From Streptomyces aquilus (GTDB lineage: Bacteria; Actinomycetota; Actinomycetes; Streptomycetales; Streptomycetaceae): DNA of 64,000 nucleotides. The translations under genes were made by a program, and so were the position numbers. The notes below the pieces were generated by a model. That model was not told the origin of the DNA. It saw only the letters and a program-made list of their open reading frames with translations, and searched no databases. Positions 17,200 through 26,378 of the stretch are shown here, piece after piece. The stretch covers positions 3,472,001 to 3,536,000 of the forward strand of contig NZ_CP034463.1 in assembly GCF_003955715.1 (NCBI RefSeq). The letters are read 5' to 3'. Each line of letters begins with the position of its first letter. Within the stretch, counting starts at the first letter, position 1.

Positions 17200-18351
17200 A
17201 TGCCCCAGCACGTGCCTTCGTCGCTGCGCGCCACGCACCCCGCGGCATCGCAGCACCCCTCGGCGCTCCCCCCACCTCCGCGCCGAATCGTTTTCCTCGC
17301 CCATCGCGACCTGGGCAACCCGGCCGCCGGGGGCTCCGAGCTCCTGGTCGACCGGCTCGCCGACGGCCTCACCCGGCTCGGTCACCAGGTCACCCTGCTG
17401 TGCGGCGGTCCCGCGTCGTACCGCGACTACCGGGTCGTCTCCGCGGGCGGCGAGCTCGGTCACTTTCTGCGCGCCCGCTCCGCCTTCTCCCGTCAGGTCG
17501 GCGACTGCGATCTGCTGGTCGAGGTCTGCAACGGGATGCCGTACTTCGCACCCGTCTGGCACCGCGGTCCCACGCTGTGCCTGGTCAACCACGTCCACAC
17601 CGACCTGTGGAAGATGCGGTTCGGCGGCCCGATGGCCCCGGCCGCGCGGCTCGGCCGAAGACTCGAACACTGGGCGCTGACCGGTGCGCAGCACCGGAGT
17701 CTGCTGGTGGCCGTGTCGGCGTCGACCGCGCAGGCGCTCCGCGGGATCGGCGTGGAACGTGATCGTATCCGTGTCGTCCACAACGGAGTCGAGGAGCCGG
17801 GGCCACGGGCGGACCGGTCGCCCGAGCCGTTGTTCGTCGCCGTCGGCCGGCTGGTCGAGTACAAGCGGATCGATCTGCTGTTGCGGCTGTGGGAGCGGGT
17901 GCGTCCCGTGACCGGCGGGCGGCTCGTCATCGTCGGGGACGGCCCTGAACGGGAGAGACTCCAGCAACTCGCCGGGCCTGGTGTGGAGTTCACGGGCCAT
18001 GTCTCGGAGGCCGAGAAGCACCGGCTGCTGTGCGAGGCGTGGATGCTGATGCATCCGTCGGCGGTGGAGGGGTGGGGGCTGGTCGTGACCGAGGCCGCCA
18101 CGCGCGAGACGCCGACGATCGCCTTCGACGTGCCCGGCCTTCGGGATTCCGTCGTGGACGGGGAGACGGGTGTGCTGGCGCGAGGGGAGTCGTCCTTCGC
18201 CGCCGCCTGGTGCACGCTCGCGTTGTCCGGTGAGCGGCGGGAGTTGATGGGCAAGGCCGCTCGGGAGCATGCGGCTCGTTTTCGCTGGGAGCGGTCCGTG
18301 AGACAGTTCCGGGCCGTTGCCGCGGAGGCGGTGAGGGGCTGGGGGCCGTGA
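17200..18351 (+). CDS. GT4-family glycosyltransferase
   Basis: 383 residues, GT-B fold. The N-terminal Rossmann region has NPAAGGSELLVDRLADGL. The C-terminal nucleotide-sugar site has FVAVGRLVEYKRIDLLLRLW and the family E-x7-E motif in VEGWGLVVTEAATRE (~residues 287-297). It is a retaining enzyme of GT4 type, donor unknown, cytosolic or membrane-peripheral. It is the second gene of the glycan cluster; the next gene starts at the last base of its stop codon, indicating coupling. The proline-rich first ~25 residues are probably disordered. Confidence 0.92.
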   Translation: MPQHVPSSLRATHPAASQHPSALPPPPRRIVFLAHRDLGNPAAGGSELLVDRLADGLTRLGHQVTLLCGGPASYRDYRVVSAGGELGHFLRARSAFSRQVGDCDLLVEVCNGMPYFAPVWHRGPTLCLVNHVHTDLWKMRFGGPMAPAARLGRRLEHWALTGAQHRSLLVAVSASTAQALRGIGVERDRIRVVHNGVEEPGPRADRSPEPLFVAVGRLVEYKRIDLLLRLWERVRPVTGGRLVIVGDGPERERLQQLAGPGVEFTGHVSEAEKHRLLCEAWMLMHPSAVEGWGLVVTEAATRETPTIAFDVPGLRDSVVDGETGVLARGESSFAAAWCTLALSGERRELMGKAAREHAARFRWERSVRQFRAVAAEAVRGWGP

Positions 18352-19160
18352 TGCGGCTGCGGGTGCCTCGTGGCTGGTCGCGCCCACGCGGCGGTAGCCG
18401 CATATCAGATACAGCCCCGCGCCCCTCGGGCGGCATCAAGGACCCCTCGTTCAGACGCTCGCTCACCCTTTTTCGCGCTTTCCTCCATGAGCAGGACGAC
18501 CCCGAGGCCTGCTACGCACTCCTGGCCCGCGACTCCGTCGATCAGGTCGAGGCCTACGACGGCCCCGTCGCCGGCCGGACCGTCGTCGACGTCGGGGGTG
18601 GCAGCGGGTGTTTCACCGAGGAGTTCCGGCGGCGCGGTGCCCACGCCTACCTCTTCGAGCCCGACGCGGCGGAGCTCGGGGCGAAGCCGCCCGACGGGGC
18701 CGTGATCGCCGACGGGTATCTGCTGCCGTTGTACGACGGGGTCGCGGACGTCACCTTCTCCTCCAACGTCCTCGAACACGTCGCCGATCCGCAGACCTTC
18801 GTCAGTGAGCTGGTGCGGGTGACGCGGCCCGGCGGGCTGATCTATCTGTCGTTCACCAACTGGCTGTCCCCGTGGGGTGGTCACGAGTGGGCGCCCTGGC
18901 ACTATCTGGGCGCCGAGCGGGCGCGGGCCCGTTATCGGCGCCGTACCGGCAGGGCCGCGAAGCACACCCTCGGCGAGAACCTGTTCGCCGTGCACATCGG
19001 CCCCACCCTGCGGCAGGTGCGCGCCCGTGACGACGTCAGGGTCGTCTCGGCGCGCTCCCGCTACTGGCCGTTCCTCGCCGAGACCGTGGTGAAGGCGCCC
19101 GGGATCCGTGAGGTGGCCACCTGGAACCTCCTCCTCATCCTCCGGCGGTGTCCACCATGA
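18351..19160 (+). CDS. SAM-dependent class I methyltransferase
   Basis: 269 residues from ATG 18351 (GTG 18348 also possible). The SAM motif I is VVDVGGGSGCFTEEF, with LFEPDA as the acidic ribose end and FSSNVLEHVADP as motif II/III. It probably methylates a glycan or lipid intermediate of the cluster. The first ~25 residues are Arg/Gly-rich and come from a GC-rich element that resembles intergenic repeats (see the repeat entry); no other start codon exists before the conserved region except a GTG inside the element. Its stop overlaps the next start as ATGA. Confidence 0.88.
   Translation: MRLRVPRGWSRPRGGSRISDTAPRPSGGIKDPSFRRSLTLFRAFLHEQDDPEACYALLARDSVDQVEAYDGPVAGRTVVDVGGGSGCFTEEFRRRGAHAYLFEPDAAELGAKPPDGAVIADGYLLPLYDGVADVTFSSNVLEHVADPQTFVSELVRVTRPGGLIYLSFTNWLSPWGGHEWAPWHYLGAERARARYRRRTGRAAKHTLGENLFAVHIGPTLRQVRARDDVRVVSARSRYWPFLAETVVKAPGIREVATWNLLLILRRCPP
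18357..18428. repeat. Intergenic-type repeat captured in a coding sequence
   Basis: The stretch from GGCTGCGGGTGCC to ACAGCCCCGCGCCCCT forms dyads (GCGGCGGTAGCCGC) and ends in the same CCCCGCGCCCCT found at 9102-9113. It matches a style of repeat usually seen between Streptomyces genes, but here it supplies the N-terminal codons of the methyltransferase. Confidence 0.5.
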
Positions 19161-22100
19161 CGACATCCACGGTCCAGGCCCCTCCTCCGGCCGCCGTCCC
19201 CTCCACCGCGCGCATGTCGGGCCCGCCGGAGGGCCCGCGGTCACGTCGGTGGCTGGTGGGGTTCTGGGCCGTGGTGTTCGTGCTGTTGCTGGCGGTGCAT
19301 CCGGGGCGGCAGACCTTCGACACCAAGCTGGGTGTGACCGTCGACCCGGGGCGGTTCTTCGACGATCTCGGGCAGCTGTGGCAGGACCAGGGGTCCTTCG
19401 GCGGGATCTCCGACCAGTACACCGGCTATCTGTGGCCGATGCTGCCGTTCTACTGGCTGGCCGACGCCGTACGGCTGCCGGTGTGGCTGGCGGAGCGGCT
19501 GTGGCTGTCGCTGATCGTGTCGGTCGCCTTCTGGGGCGCGCTGCGGCTCGCGGAGCGGCTGCGGGTCGGGAGCCCGTCCTCCCGGCTGCTCGCCGCGCTC
19601 GCGTACGCCCTGTGGCCGGTCTTCACCATCGTCATCGGGTCGACGTCCGCCGCCGCGCTGCCCGGCGCGTTCCTGCCCTGGGTGCTGCTGCCGTTGACGG
19701 ACGAGCGGTACAGCGCGCGGGTCGCCGCCGTGCGGTCGGTGCTGGTCGTCCCCTTCATGGGCGGGGTGAACGCGGCCGCCACCCTCGCCTCGCTGCTGCC
19801 GGTCGGCTTGTATCTGCTCACCCGGTCCCCCGGCCCCCGGCAGAGAAAGCTGCTCGCCTGGTGGATATCCGGGGTGGTCCTGGCGACCGCCTGGTGGTGG
19901 ATCCCGCTGCTGCTGCTCGGCGTCTACGGGGAGAACTTCCTGCCGTACGTCGAGAGCGCGCAGACCACCACCGAGACCATGTCGGCGACGGAGGCGCTGC
20001 GCGGCGCCGGGAACTGGGTCGCCTATCTGCACTTCGGTGAGGCGTGGCTGCCGGCCGGGTGGACGGTCGCGTCGTCGGTGATCGTGATCGTGTGCTCGGC
20101 GCTGGCCGCCGGGCTCGGGCTCGCGGGCCTGGCGCGACGGGATCTGCCGGAGCGGCGCTGGCTGACGCTGACGGTGATCGTGGCCGCGCTGATCCTGCTC
20201 GCCGGGTACGGCGGCGGGTTCGGGGCGCCCTTCCACGGGGTCGTCCGGGACTGGCTGAACGGGGGGCTCGCGCCCTTCCGGAACATCTACAAGTTCCAGA
20301 CGGGGCTCGCGCTGGCCCTGGTGCTGGGGCTCGCCCATCTCGTCGGGGTCGCCGCCGAGACACGCGGGGCGCGGCCGGTGCGGGGGCGGCGGTTCGCCCC
20401 GCTGGTCGCCGCCGTGCTGATCCTGCCGGGTCTGATGTGGCCGTATCTCAACGGGTCGATCCTGAACCCGGGTTCCTTCCAGGAGATCCCCAAGTACTGG
20501 AAGTCGACGGCGACTTGGCTGGAGAAGTTCTCCCCCGACTCCCGTGCGCTCGTCGTCCCGGCGACCGCGCACGGCATCTACACCTGGGGCTCGACCATCG
20601 ACCAGCCCCTCGACGTGGTCGCCAAGTCCCGCTGGGCGCAACGCGATTACGTCCCGTTCGGCACGGCCGGCAACCGGCGGGCCATGGACGCCGTGGAGGA
20701 CGCCCTGACCAGCGGGGGTGAAGTCCCCGGGCTCGCGGACTTCCTGGCCCGCTCCGGCATCCGGTACGTCGTCGTCCGCAACGACCTCGACCCCGACCAG
20801 ATCGGCTATGTGCCGACGACCGTCGTCAAGCGGACCCTGGAGCAGTCCGGGTACAAGCGGGTCATCGGCTACGGGCCGATCATGACCGGCGGCCGGATCG
20901 TGCACGACGCGCCGCTCGCCGTCGAGGGGCTGTACCCCAGGCAGCGGGCGGTGGAGATCTACATGCCGCCCGACGGCACCCCGAACCCCGGGCACGCCGG
21001 ACTGCTGCCGGTCGCGGACACCGCCACCGTCTCCGGCGGCCCCGAGTCGCTGCTGCCGCTGGCCGCCGAGCTGCGCGGCCGGGCGACGGTCCTGACCGGC
21101 GACAACCACCCCGGGCTCGGCACGCCCCCGCTCCAGATCACCGGCGACGGACTGCGCCGCGCCGACACCCGCTTCGGCCTGGTCAACTCCAACACGTCGT
21201 ACACGTACACCAGTGGCGAGCGCAACGCGCCGGACGCCTCCGAGGACGCCGGGGAGAAACCGCACCAGATCCTGCCGGCCAAGGGCCTCGACCATCAGAC
21301 GGTCGCCCAACTGCGCGGCGCGAGCTCGGTGACGGCGTCCTCGTACGGCAACTGGCTGTTCCACCTCCCGCAGTTCGACCCCGTCAACGCCTTCGACGGC
21401 AACCCCGACACCGCGTGGGTGGAGGGCTCGCTGGGCTCGGCGGACGGGCAGTGGCTGCGGATCGGGTTCACGGACGACGCGTACGACATGCCGTCGTCGT
21501 TCAAGGTGACGCCGTTGCCGCAGGAGAGCGTGCGCGCGGCACCGACCGAGGTGCGGGTGGAGACCGAGAACGGCTCGCGGACCAGCTTCCTGCGCCCCGA
21601 CGGCATGACGCAGAGCGTCAAGGCGCCGACCGGGCCGACGAGTTGGATGAAGCTGACCATCCTCGACTCCGTCGAACGCCGCTCCGGGCTGCTGGGCGCG
21701 GGCTTCTCCGAGATCGACCTGCCGGACGTCCAGGTGACCCGACTCCTCCGGCTGCCCACCGACGCCGAGGACACCGACGCGGGCGCGGACCTCATCTCCC
21801 TGCACCGGGCGGCCGACGGCACGGAGGCCGGCCTGCACCGCCGCTTCTCGACGGCCACGGCGGGGACGTACGAGGTGAAGGCGAGCGCGACCACCGTGCC
21901 GGGCACGGAGCTCGACAAGCTGCTGTACGAGGTCGCCCCCGACCAGGACAACCGCATCGTCGCCACCGCCGACTCCACCGCCGCCCTCGGCACCGGCCTG
22001 TCGGCCCGCAACCTCACCGACGGCGACCTGACCACGGCGTGGATCGCGGGCGACCGCCCCACCATCCATCTCGGCTGGGACGGAAAACAGCCGGTCAGCG

Positions 22101-23320
22101 AACTGGTCCTGGCCCCCGCCGGAGGCCTCGCGACCCGCCCCACCCAGGTCGCCATCAGCTCCCCCGACGGCTCGACGACCGCCGGAGTCGACGAGAACGG
22201 CTGGGTCCGCTTCCCGGCCATCACCACCGACCGCCTCGACATCACCATCACCGAGACGGCCCCGGTCACCCTCTACAACCCGGTCGTCGACGAGAACCTG
22301 CGCCTCCCGGTGGGCCTGACCGAGGCCTACATCCCGTCCCTCGACCAGTACCGCACGCCCCAGCCGCGCGACACCCGGAAGTTCTCCTTGCCGTGCGGCG
22401 AGGGACCGGTGGTCTCGGTGGACGGCGAGCTGTACCGGACGAGCGTGAAGGGCACGGTGGCGGACCTGCGCGAGCGCCGCCCGGTGTCGGTGACGCTCTG
22501 CCAGGAAGGACGCCCGGACTCGGAGTTGGAGCTGTCGGCCGGCGCTCACCGCGTGGAGGGCGGCGACGCCGGACCCCTGACCCTCACCGACCTGACCCTG
22601 ACCCGCGGGACCGTCACCGAACCCACCCCGGCGGGCCGCGACCTGAAGATCGACGACTGGCTCGGCGACCGCCGCGAGGTCACGGTCGGCTCGGGCGCGG
22701 CCACCTACCTGACGACGTACGAGAACTACAACGACGGCTGGAAGGCCACGCTGAACGGCAAGGAACTGTCGTCGGTACGGCTCGACGGCTGGCAGCAGGG
22801 CTGGCGCATCCCGGCCGGGGCCGGCGGCGCGGTCAAGCTGTCGTACGAACCGGCGGTGACCTACGACGGCGCCCTCATCGGCAGCGGTGTGGCGCTGCTG
22901 CTCCTGCTGGGCCTCGCCCTGTGGCGGCGCCGCGCCCCCAACCCCGACGAGCCACAGCCGGTGGCGCCGCCGCCGGGGCTGTGGCTGGGGACGGTCGCGC
23001 TGACGGTGGTGGGCGTGGTGATCGCCGGCTGGTTCGCCCTGCTCGTCCCGGCGCTGGCCCTGCTCGCCCACCGACGCCGTGCGTGGCTCGTCCCGATCGC
23101 GTTCGCGGCCCTCGCGGGGGCGGGGATCGCGGCGGCGACGGGTGCGGGCGAGCCGGTGGCCGCGGGCGAGGGGGCGTTCGGGCGGGCGGCCCAACTGCTG
23201 GCGCTGATCGGGTTGTTCGCGGCGGTGGTGAGCGTGCGCGAACCGGACGACGAGTCGGATGGCGAGTCGGAGGCGCCGACCCGGGTGCTGCCCAGGGTCG
23301 AGGGGGGAGAGAAGGCGTGA
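19157..23320 (+). CDS. AftD-like alpha-(1->3)-arabinofuranosyltransferase, giant membrane protein
   Basis: 1387 residues; ATG 19157 overlaps the preceding stop (ATGA). Residues ~35-430 hold about ten or more membrane spans of a GT-C fold; early acidic residues sit in FDTKLGVTVDPGRFFDDL, where GT-C enzymes place catalytic Asp/Glu. A ~800-residue extracytoplasmic part follows with two F5/8-type-C-like carbohydrate-binding regions (around FDGNPDTAWVEG and LTDGDLTTAWIAG), and then C-terminal spans (~1238-1345). Mycobacterial AftD uses decaprenyl-phosphoryl-arabinose to build arabinan; Streptomyces lacks mycolyl-arabinogalactan, so the acceptor here must be another surface polymer. It is the core enzyme of the cluster. 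Confidence 0.9.
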   Translation: MTTSTVQAPPPAAVPSTARMSGPPEGPRSRRWLVGFWAVVFVLLLAVHPGRQTFDTKLGVTVDPGRFFDDLGQLWQDQGSFGGISDQYTGYLWPMLPFYWLADAVRLPVWLAERLWLSLIVSVAFWGALRLAERLRVGSPSSRLLAALAYALWPVFTIVIGSTSAAALPGAFLPWVLLPLTDERYSARVAAVRSVLVVPFMGGVNAAATLASLLPVGLYLLTRSPGPRQRKLLAWWISGVVLATAWWWIPLLLLGVYGENFLPYVESAQTTTETMSATEALRGAGNWVAYLHFGEAWLPAGWTVASSVIVIVCSALAAGLGLAGLARRDLPERRWLTLTVIVAALILLAGYGGGFGAPFHGVVRDWLNGGLAPFRNIYKFQTGLALALVLGLAHLVGVAAETRGARPVRGRRFAPLVAAVLILPGLMWPYLNGSILNPGSFQEIPKYWKSTATWLEKFSPDSRALVVPATAHGIYTWGSTIDQPLDVVAKSRWAQRDYVPFGTAGNRRAMDAVEDALTSGGEVPGLADFLARSGIRYVVVRNDLDPDQIGYVPTTVVKRTLEQSGYKRVIGYGPIMTGGRIVHDAPLAVEGLYPRQRAVEIYMPPDGTPNPGHAGLLPVADTATVSGGPESLLPLAAELRGRATVLTGDNHPGLGTPPLQITGDGLRRADTRFGLVNSNTSYTYTSGERNAPDASEDAGEKPHQILPAKGLDHQTVAQLRGASSVTASSYGNWLFHLPQFDPVNAFDGNPDTAWVEGSLGSADGQWLRIGFTDDAYDMPSSFKVTPLPQESVRAAPTEVRVETENGSRTSFLRPDGMTQSVKAPTGPTSWMKLTILDSVERRSGLLGAGFSEIDLPDVQVTRLLRLPTDAEDTDAGADLISLHRAADGTEAGLHRRFSTATAGTYEVKASATTVPGTELDKLLYEVAPDQDNRIVATADSTAALGTGLSARNLTDGDLTTAWIAGDRPTIHLGWDGKQPVSELVLAPAGGLATRPTQVAISSPDGSTTAGVDENGWVRFPAITTDRLDITITETAPVTLYNPVVDENLRLPVGLTEAYIPSLDQYRTPQPRDTRKFSLPCGEGPVVSVDGELYRTSVKGTVADLRERRPVSVTLCQEGRPDSELELSAGAHRVEGGDAGPLTLTDLTLTRGTVTEPTPAGRDLKIDDWLGDRREVTVGSGAATYLTTYENYNDGWKATLNGKELSSVRLDGWQQGWRIPAGAGGAVKLSYEPAVTYDGALIGSGVALLLLLGLALWRRRAPNPDEPQPVAPPPGLWLGTVALTVVGVVIAGWFALLVPALALLAHRRRAWLVPIAFAALAGAGIAAATGAGEPVAAGEGAFGRAAQLLALIGLFAAVVSVREPDDESDGESEAPTRVLPRVEGGEKA

Positions 23321-24717
23321 ACGTGCGGACCATTCCGTTCCCGGTCGTGGACGAGGTCGCCCGGCACTGCCTCCAGGAGGAGGAACCGGAGACCGTCCAC
23401 ATCGAGGTCCACCTCCCGGGCCGGCTGGACCCGGCGGGCCTGCGCAAGGCCTTCCACGAGGCCCTGCTGCGCCACCCGCGCATCCTCATGCGGGAGGCGC
23501 GGGGGCGCTGGTACCGACGCCGCTACGAATGGGAACTGACCGAGCGCCCGGACGTGGAGGTGGTGACGTTCCCGGCACCGGGGAGGGACGCGCTGCGGGA
23601 CGCGAGGACGCGCGCGCTGACGACCGCACCGCCGCTGACGGATTCGCCGCCGGTGCGGTTGGAGGTGGTGGAGGGGGCGGGCCGGGCGGAGGGCAGCGAG
23701 GCGACAGACGCGGTCGGCTCCGCTGCCCCAGCTGCGGGCAGTCGTGCCGCTGGGGCGGCACGGGTGGGCGCAGCGGCACCCCGCCAGCGCGGGCAAGCGA
23801 CACCCACCCCCGGCCAGCACCAAGGCACGGTCCTGTTCCTCACCGTCAACCACACCGCCCTCGACGGCCCAGCCTGCCTCCGCGTCCTGGCCACCGCGGC
23901 CGAGATCTACGGCGGCAAGGACAACTCCCCCACCGCACCCCCCACCCGCACCCCCGAACCCCAACCCGCCTCCCCAGACACCCCTTCCAACTGGTCACCC
24001 CCCGCCCGAGTGGCCCCCGGCACCCCCGAACCCTCCCCCGGCAACGGCATGCTCGTCACCGAACTCCCCCTCCCCCACCGCCCCAAGGGCGCCCCCTACA
24101 CCGTCAACGACCAGCTCATGGTCACCACGGCCCTGACGATCGCCCACTGGAACAGGGAACACGGCGCCCACCCCCGCCCCCTCCGCATCACGATGCCGGT
24201 GGACGACCGCCCCCGGGACCTCACCATGCCCATCGGCAACGGCACCCGCCTGGTGGAAGTCCCCTTCGCCCCAGCCGAGTTGACGACCTCCGACATGCAG
24301 CGCCTCCTCACCCGCACGGCCACCCGCACCCGAGCCCTGAAGTCCCTCCCCCGCCCCCAGCTCGGCCACGGAGCCGCCCTCCTCACCGCCCCCGTCACCC
24401 CCGTGGCGTGGCGCGCGGCGCTCACCCGCGGCCTGCGCCGCGCCGCCGCCCCCTGGACGTCCACGACCCTCCTCAGCAACATCGGCCGCATCCCGTACCC
24501 CCTGGACTTCGGCGAGGAGGCGGGCCGCGCGCACGCGGTGTGGTTCTCGGCGCCGGCCAGGATGCCCCGCGGCCTGACCGTCACCACCGCGTCCACGGCC
24601 GGCCGGCTGCACCTCGCCCTGCGCTGGTCGCGGTCCCTGCTCAGCCACGGCGACGGCGCCCATCTGCGCGACCTGTTCGAGCACTACTTGCACACCACGG
24701 ACGTGGAGCAGTCATGA
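23317..24717 (+). CDS. Condensation-fold acyltransferase (NRPS-C/PapA-like)
   Basis: 466 residues from a GTG overlapping the previous stop (GTGA). The fold resembles NRPS condensation and Pap acyltransferases: an N-terminal chloramphenicol-acetyltransferase-like half, the active-site motif H179-T-A-L-D183-G in NHTALDG (family HHxxxDG), and a late LSNIGRIPYPLDFG that matches the usual [ST]NxG region. No adenylation or carrier domain is nearby, so it probably acylates a glycan or lipid directly. Residues ~135-155 (Gly/Ala-rich, RAAGAARVGAAAP) are encoded by a repeat element inserted in frame just before the active-site strand. Confidence 0.8.
   Translation: MNVRTIPFPVVDEVARHCLQEEEPETVHIEVHLPGRLDPAGLRKAFHEALLRHPRILMREARGRWYRRRYEWELTERPDVEVVTFPAPGRDALRDARTRALTTAPPLTDSPPVRLEVVEGAGRAEGSEATDAVGSAAPAAGSRAAGAARVGAAAPRQRGQATPTPGQHQGTVLFLTVNHTALDGPACLRVLATAAEIYGGKDNSPTAPPTRTPEPQPASPDTPSNWSPPARVAPGTPEPSPGNGMLVTELPLPHRPKGAPYTVNDQLMVTTALTIAHWNREHGAHPRPLRITMPVDDRPRDLTMPIGNGTRLVEVPFAPAELTTSDMQRLLTRTATRTRALKSLPRPQLGHGAALLTAPVTPVAWRAALTRGLRRAAAPWTSTTLLSNIGRIPYPLDFGEEAGRAHAVWFSAPARMPRGLTVTTASTAGRLHLALRWSRSLLSHGDGAHLRDLFEHYLHTTDVEQS
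23719..23780. repeat. Nested-dyad repeat inserted in the condensation-fold gene
   Basis: A 62-base element with an outer dyad GCTGCGGGCA (23731-23740) / TGGGCGCAGC and an inner dyad GTGCCGC-TGG-GGCGGCAC, able to form a long cruciform. I recall this form from intergenic repeats of Streptomyces. It keeps the frame and encodes a Gly/Ala linker. Confidence 0.55.
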
Positions 24718-25442
24718 CCACCGCCCCGGCCAAGCCCCGTGAACTGCGCGACTTCTACGAGGACCCCGCCGTCCCGGTCGCCTCCGGCACCCCGCGCAGC
24801 CTCCGCCAGGCCCGCATGCTGGCGACGGCACTCGGGACGCGTCCCGCGCAGACGATCCTGGACATCGGCTGCGGCGACGGAACGGCCGCGGCCACCGCCG
24901 CGCCCCTGCTCCCCGGCCACCATCTCGTCGGCGTCGACTGGTCCCAGGACGCCCTGCGCCGTGCCCGGACCCGGATCCCGTGCGCCGTGCGCGGTGAACT
25001 CACCGGCGGGGGGCTGCCGTTCGGTTCCGGCTCGGTCGATGCCGTGCTGTTCAGCGAGGTCGTCGAGCATCTCGTGGACCCGGACGCGGCGATGGACGAG
25101 ATCCGGCGGGTGCTGCGCCCGGGCGGCCATCTCATGCTGTCCACCCCGAACTTGGCCGCCTGGTACAACCGCGCCCTGCTGCTGGCCGGAATCCAGCCGG
25201 TGTTCTCCGAGGTGAGCCTGCGGGCGATCCACGGGCGTCCGGGACACGAGGTCGTGGGGCATCTGCGGCTCTACACCGCCCGCGCGCTGCGCGAGTTCGT
25301 GGCCGCGGCCGGCTTCACCGTCGTACGGCTGGAAGGGGCACCCTTCCACGGCGTACCGCGTCCGCTGCGGCCGTTGGACCGGCTGGCGTGTCGCAGACCG
25401 TCGCTCGCTTCGATCCTGTTGTTGCACGCGCGGAAGACCTAG
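24714..25442 (+). CDS. SAM-dependent class I methyltransferase
   Basis: 242 residues; the start overlaps the upstream stop as ATGA. Motif I is ILDIGCGDGTAAATAA, followed by VGVDWSQDAL (ribose-binding acidic end), LFSEVVEHLVDP and the RPGGHLMLSTPN motif typical of Methyltransf_11/UbiE-like enzymes. Probable role: methylating a sugar or lipid in the glycan cluster. It is distinct from the methyltransferase at 18351, so the product may carry two methyl marks. No unusual features. Confidence 0.9.
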   Translation: MTTAPAKPRELRDFYEDPAVPVASGTPRSLRQARMLATALGTRPAQTILDIGCGDGTAAATAAPLLPGHHLVGVDWSQDALRRARTRIPCAVRGELTGGGLPFGSGSVDAVLFSEVVEHLVDPDAAMDEIRRVLRPGGHLMLSTPNLAAWYNRALLLAGIQPVFSEVSLRAIHGRPGHEVVGHLRLYTARALREFVAAAGFTVVRLEGAPFHGVPRPLRPLDRLACRRPSLASILLLHARKT

Positions 25443-25454
25443 GGGGCGTGGACG

Positions 25455-26378
25455 ATGTGGTGGGGAGTGGCGGCGGCCCTGTTGGCGAACACCCTGTACA
25501 GCATCGGTTTCGTCCTGGAGAAACGGGCGCTCACCTCGTTGCCCGAGGTGTCGATCCGGCAGCCCGCCCGGCTGCTGCGGCTGGTGCTCGGCAGCCCCCT
25601 CTGGATCGGTGGTTCGCTCGCGCTGGCCGCGGGGTTCGGGGCGCAGCTCGTGGTCTACCGGACGCTGCCGATCGCCGCCGCGCAGGGCATCTTCGTCTCC
25701 GGGCTGGTGCTGCTGGTGCTGCTGTCGGCGCGGCTGCTGGGCGAGGAGACGAGCGGGCGGGAGCGGTACGCGCTCGGGGCGATCCTCGGGGCGCTGCTGA
25801 TGGTGGTGCTGTCGCTGGACGAGCGCGCGGACTCCGTGAGCCAAGCGGCGCCCTATCAGTTGATCCTGCTGGTGTGCGTGCCGTCGCTGGCGGCCGGGGT
25901 GTGGCTGTACGGGGCGGCGGAGCGCCGCTCCCGGCACCGGCACCGGCTGCCGACGACCGGTGTCGAGTACGGCGTGGCGGTGGGCCTGCTCTACGGGGTG
26001 AGTTCGCTGGCCATCAAGGGGGTGTCGACGCGGCTGACCTCAAGTGGGTTCGGGACGGCGGTGGTTGACGTCCTGCGCTCTCCCTATCCGTATCTCCTGC
26101 TGTTCACCGGCGCGTTCGGGCTCGTCATGTCACAGGCCGCGCTGCAACGGTGCCGTGCCTCGCTGATCGTGCCGGTGTGCACGACGGTGACCTGTCTGTT
26201 CACGGCGGTGCTCGGCACGCTGTCGTTCGGCGAGACGCTGCCGCACGACCCGCTGCGGCTCGCGCTGCGGCTCGCGGGCACGGTCCTCGCCGTCGCCGTC
26301 CTGCTGTCCATGCCCCGGCACGACCAGCAACTCGACCCTCAACCCCCCATCGGTGCCAAGGAGTTGACACCCCCATGA
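25455..26378 (+). CDS. DMT/EamA-type membrane transporter
   Basis: 307 residues with nine to ten predicted membrane spans in two similar halves, the drug/metabolite transporter layout. It starts with an immediate span (WWGVAAALLANTLYSIGFVLEKRAL) that includes the conserved Lys/Glu turn seen in small DMT proteins and PitA-like magnesium or sugar-lipid flippases. In a glycan cluster it may flip or export a lipid-linked sugar, such as decaprenyl-phosphoryl-arabinose, although this is inference from context. Its stop overlaps the next gene's ATG. Confidence 0.82.
   Translation: MWWGVAAALLANTLYSIGFVLEKRALTSLPEVSIRQPARLLRLVLGSPLWIGGSLALAAGFGAQLVVYRTLPIAAAQGIFVSGLVLLVLLSARLLGEETSGRERYALGAILGALLMVVLSLDERADSVSQAAPYQLILLVCVPSLAAGVWLYGAAERRSRHRHRLPTTGVEYGVAVGLLYGVSSLAIKGVSTRLTSSGFGTAVVDVLRSPYPYLLLFTGAFGLVMSQAALQRCRASLIVPVCTTVTCLFTAVLGTLSFGETLPHDPLRLALRLAGTVLAVAVLLSMPRHDQQLDPQPPIGAKELTPP

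Noticed and set aside
19241..23194. A 1317-codon open frame opposite the AftD-like gene.
   Set aside because: It is a high-GC antisense shadow: Arg/Gly/Pro/Gln-rich low-complexity protein, no domain, no ribosome site, and the plus-strand gene has clear domains and coupled ends.
23317..24717. A non-ribosomal peptide synthetase fragment.
   Set aside because: Only a condensation-like fold is present; there are no adenylation, carrier or thioesterase domains anywhere in the window, so an acyltransferase role in the glycan cluster is the better reading.
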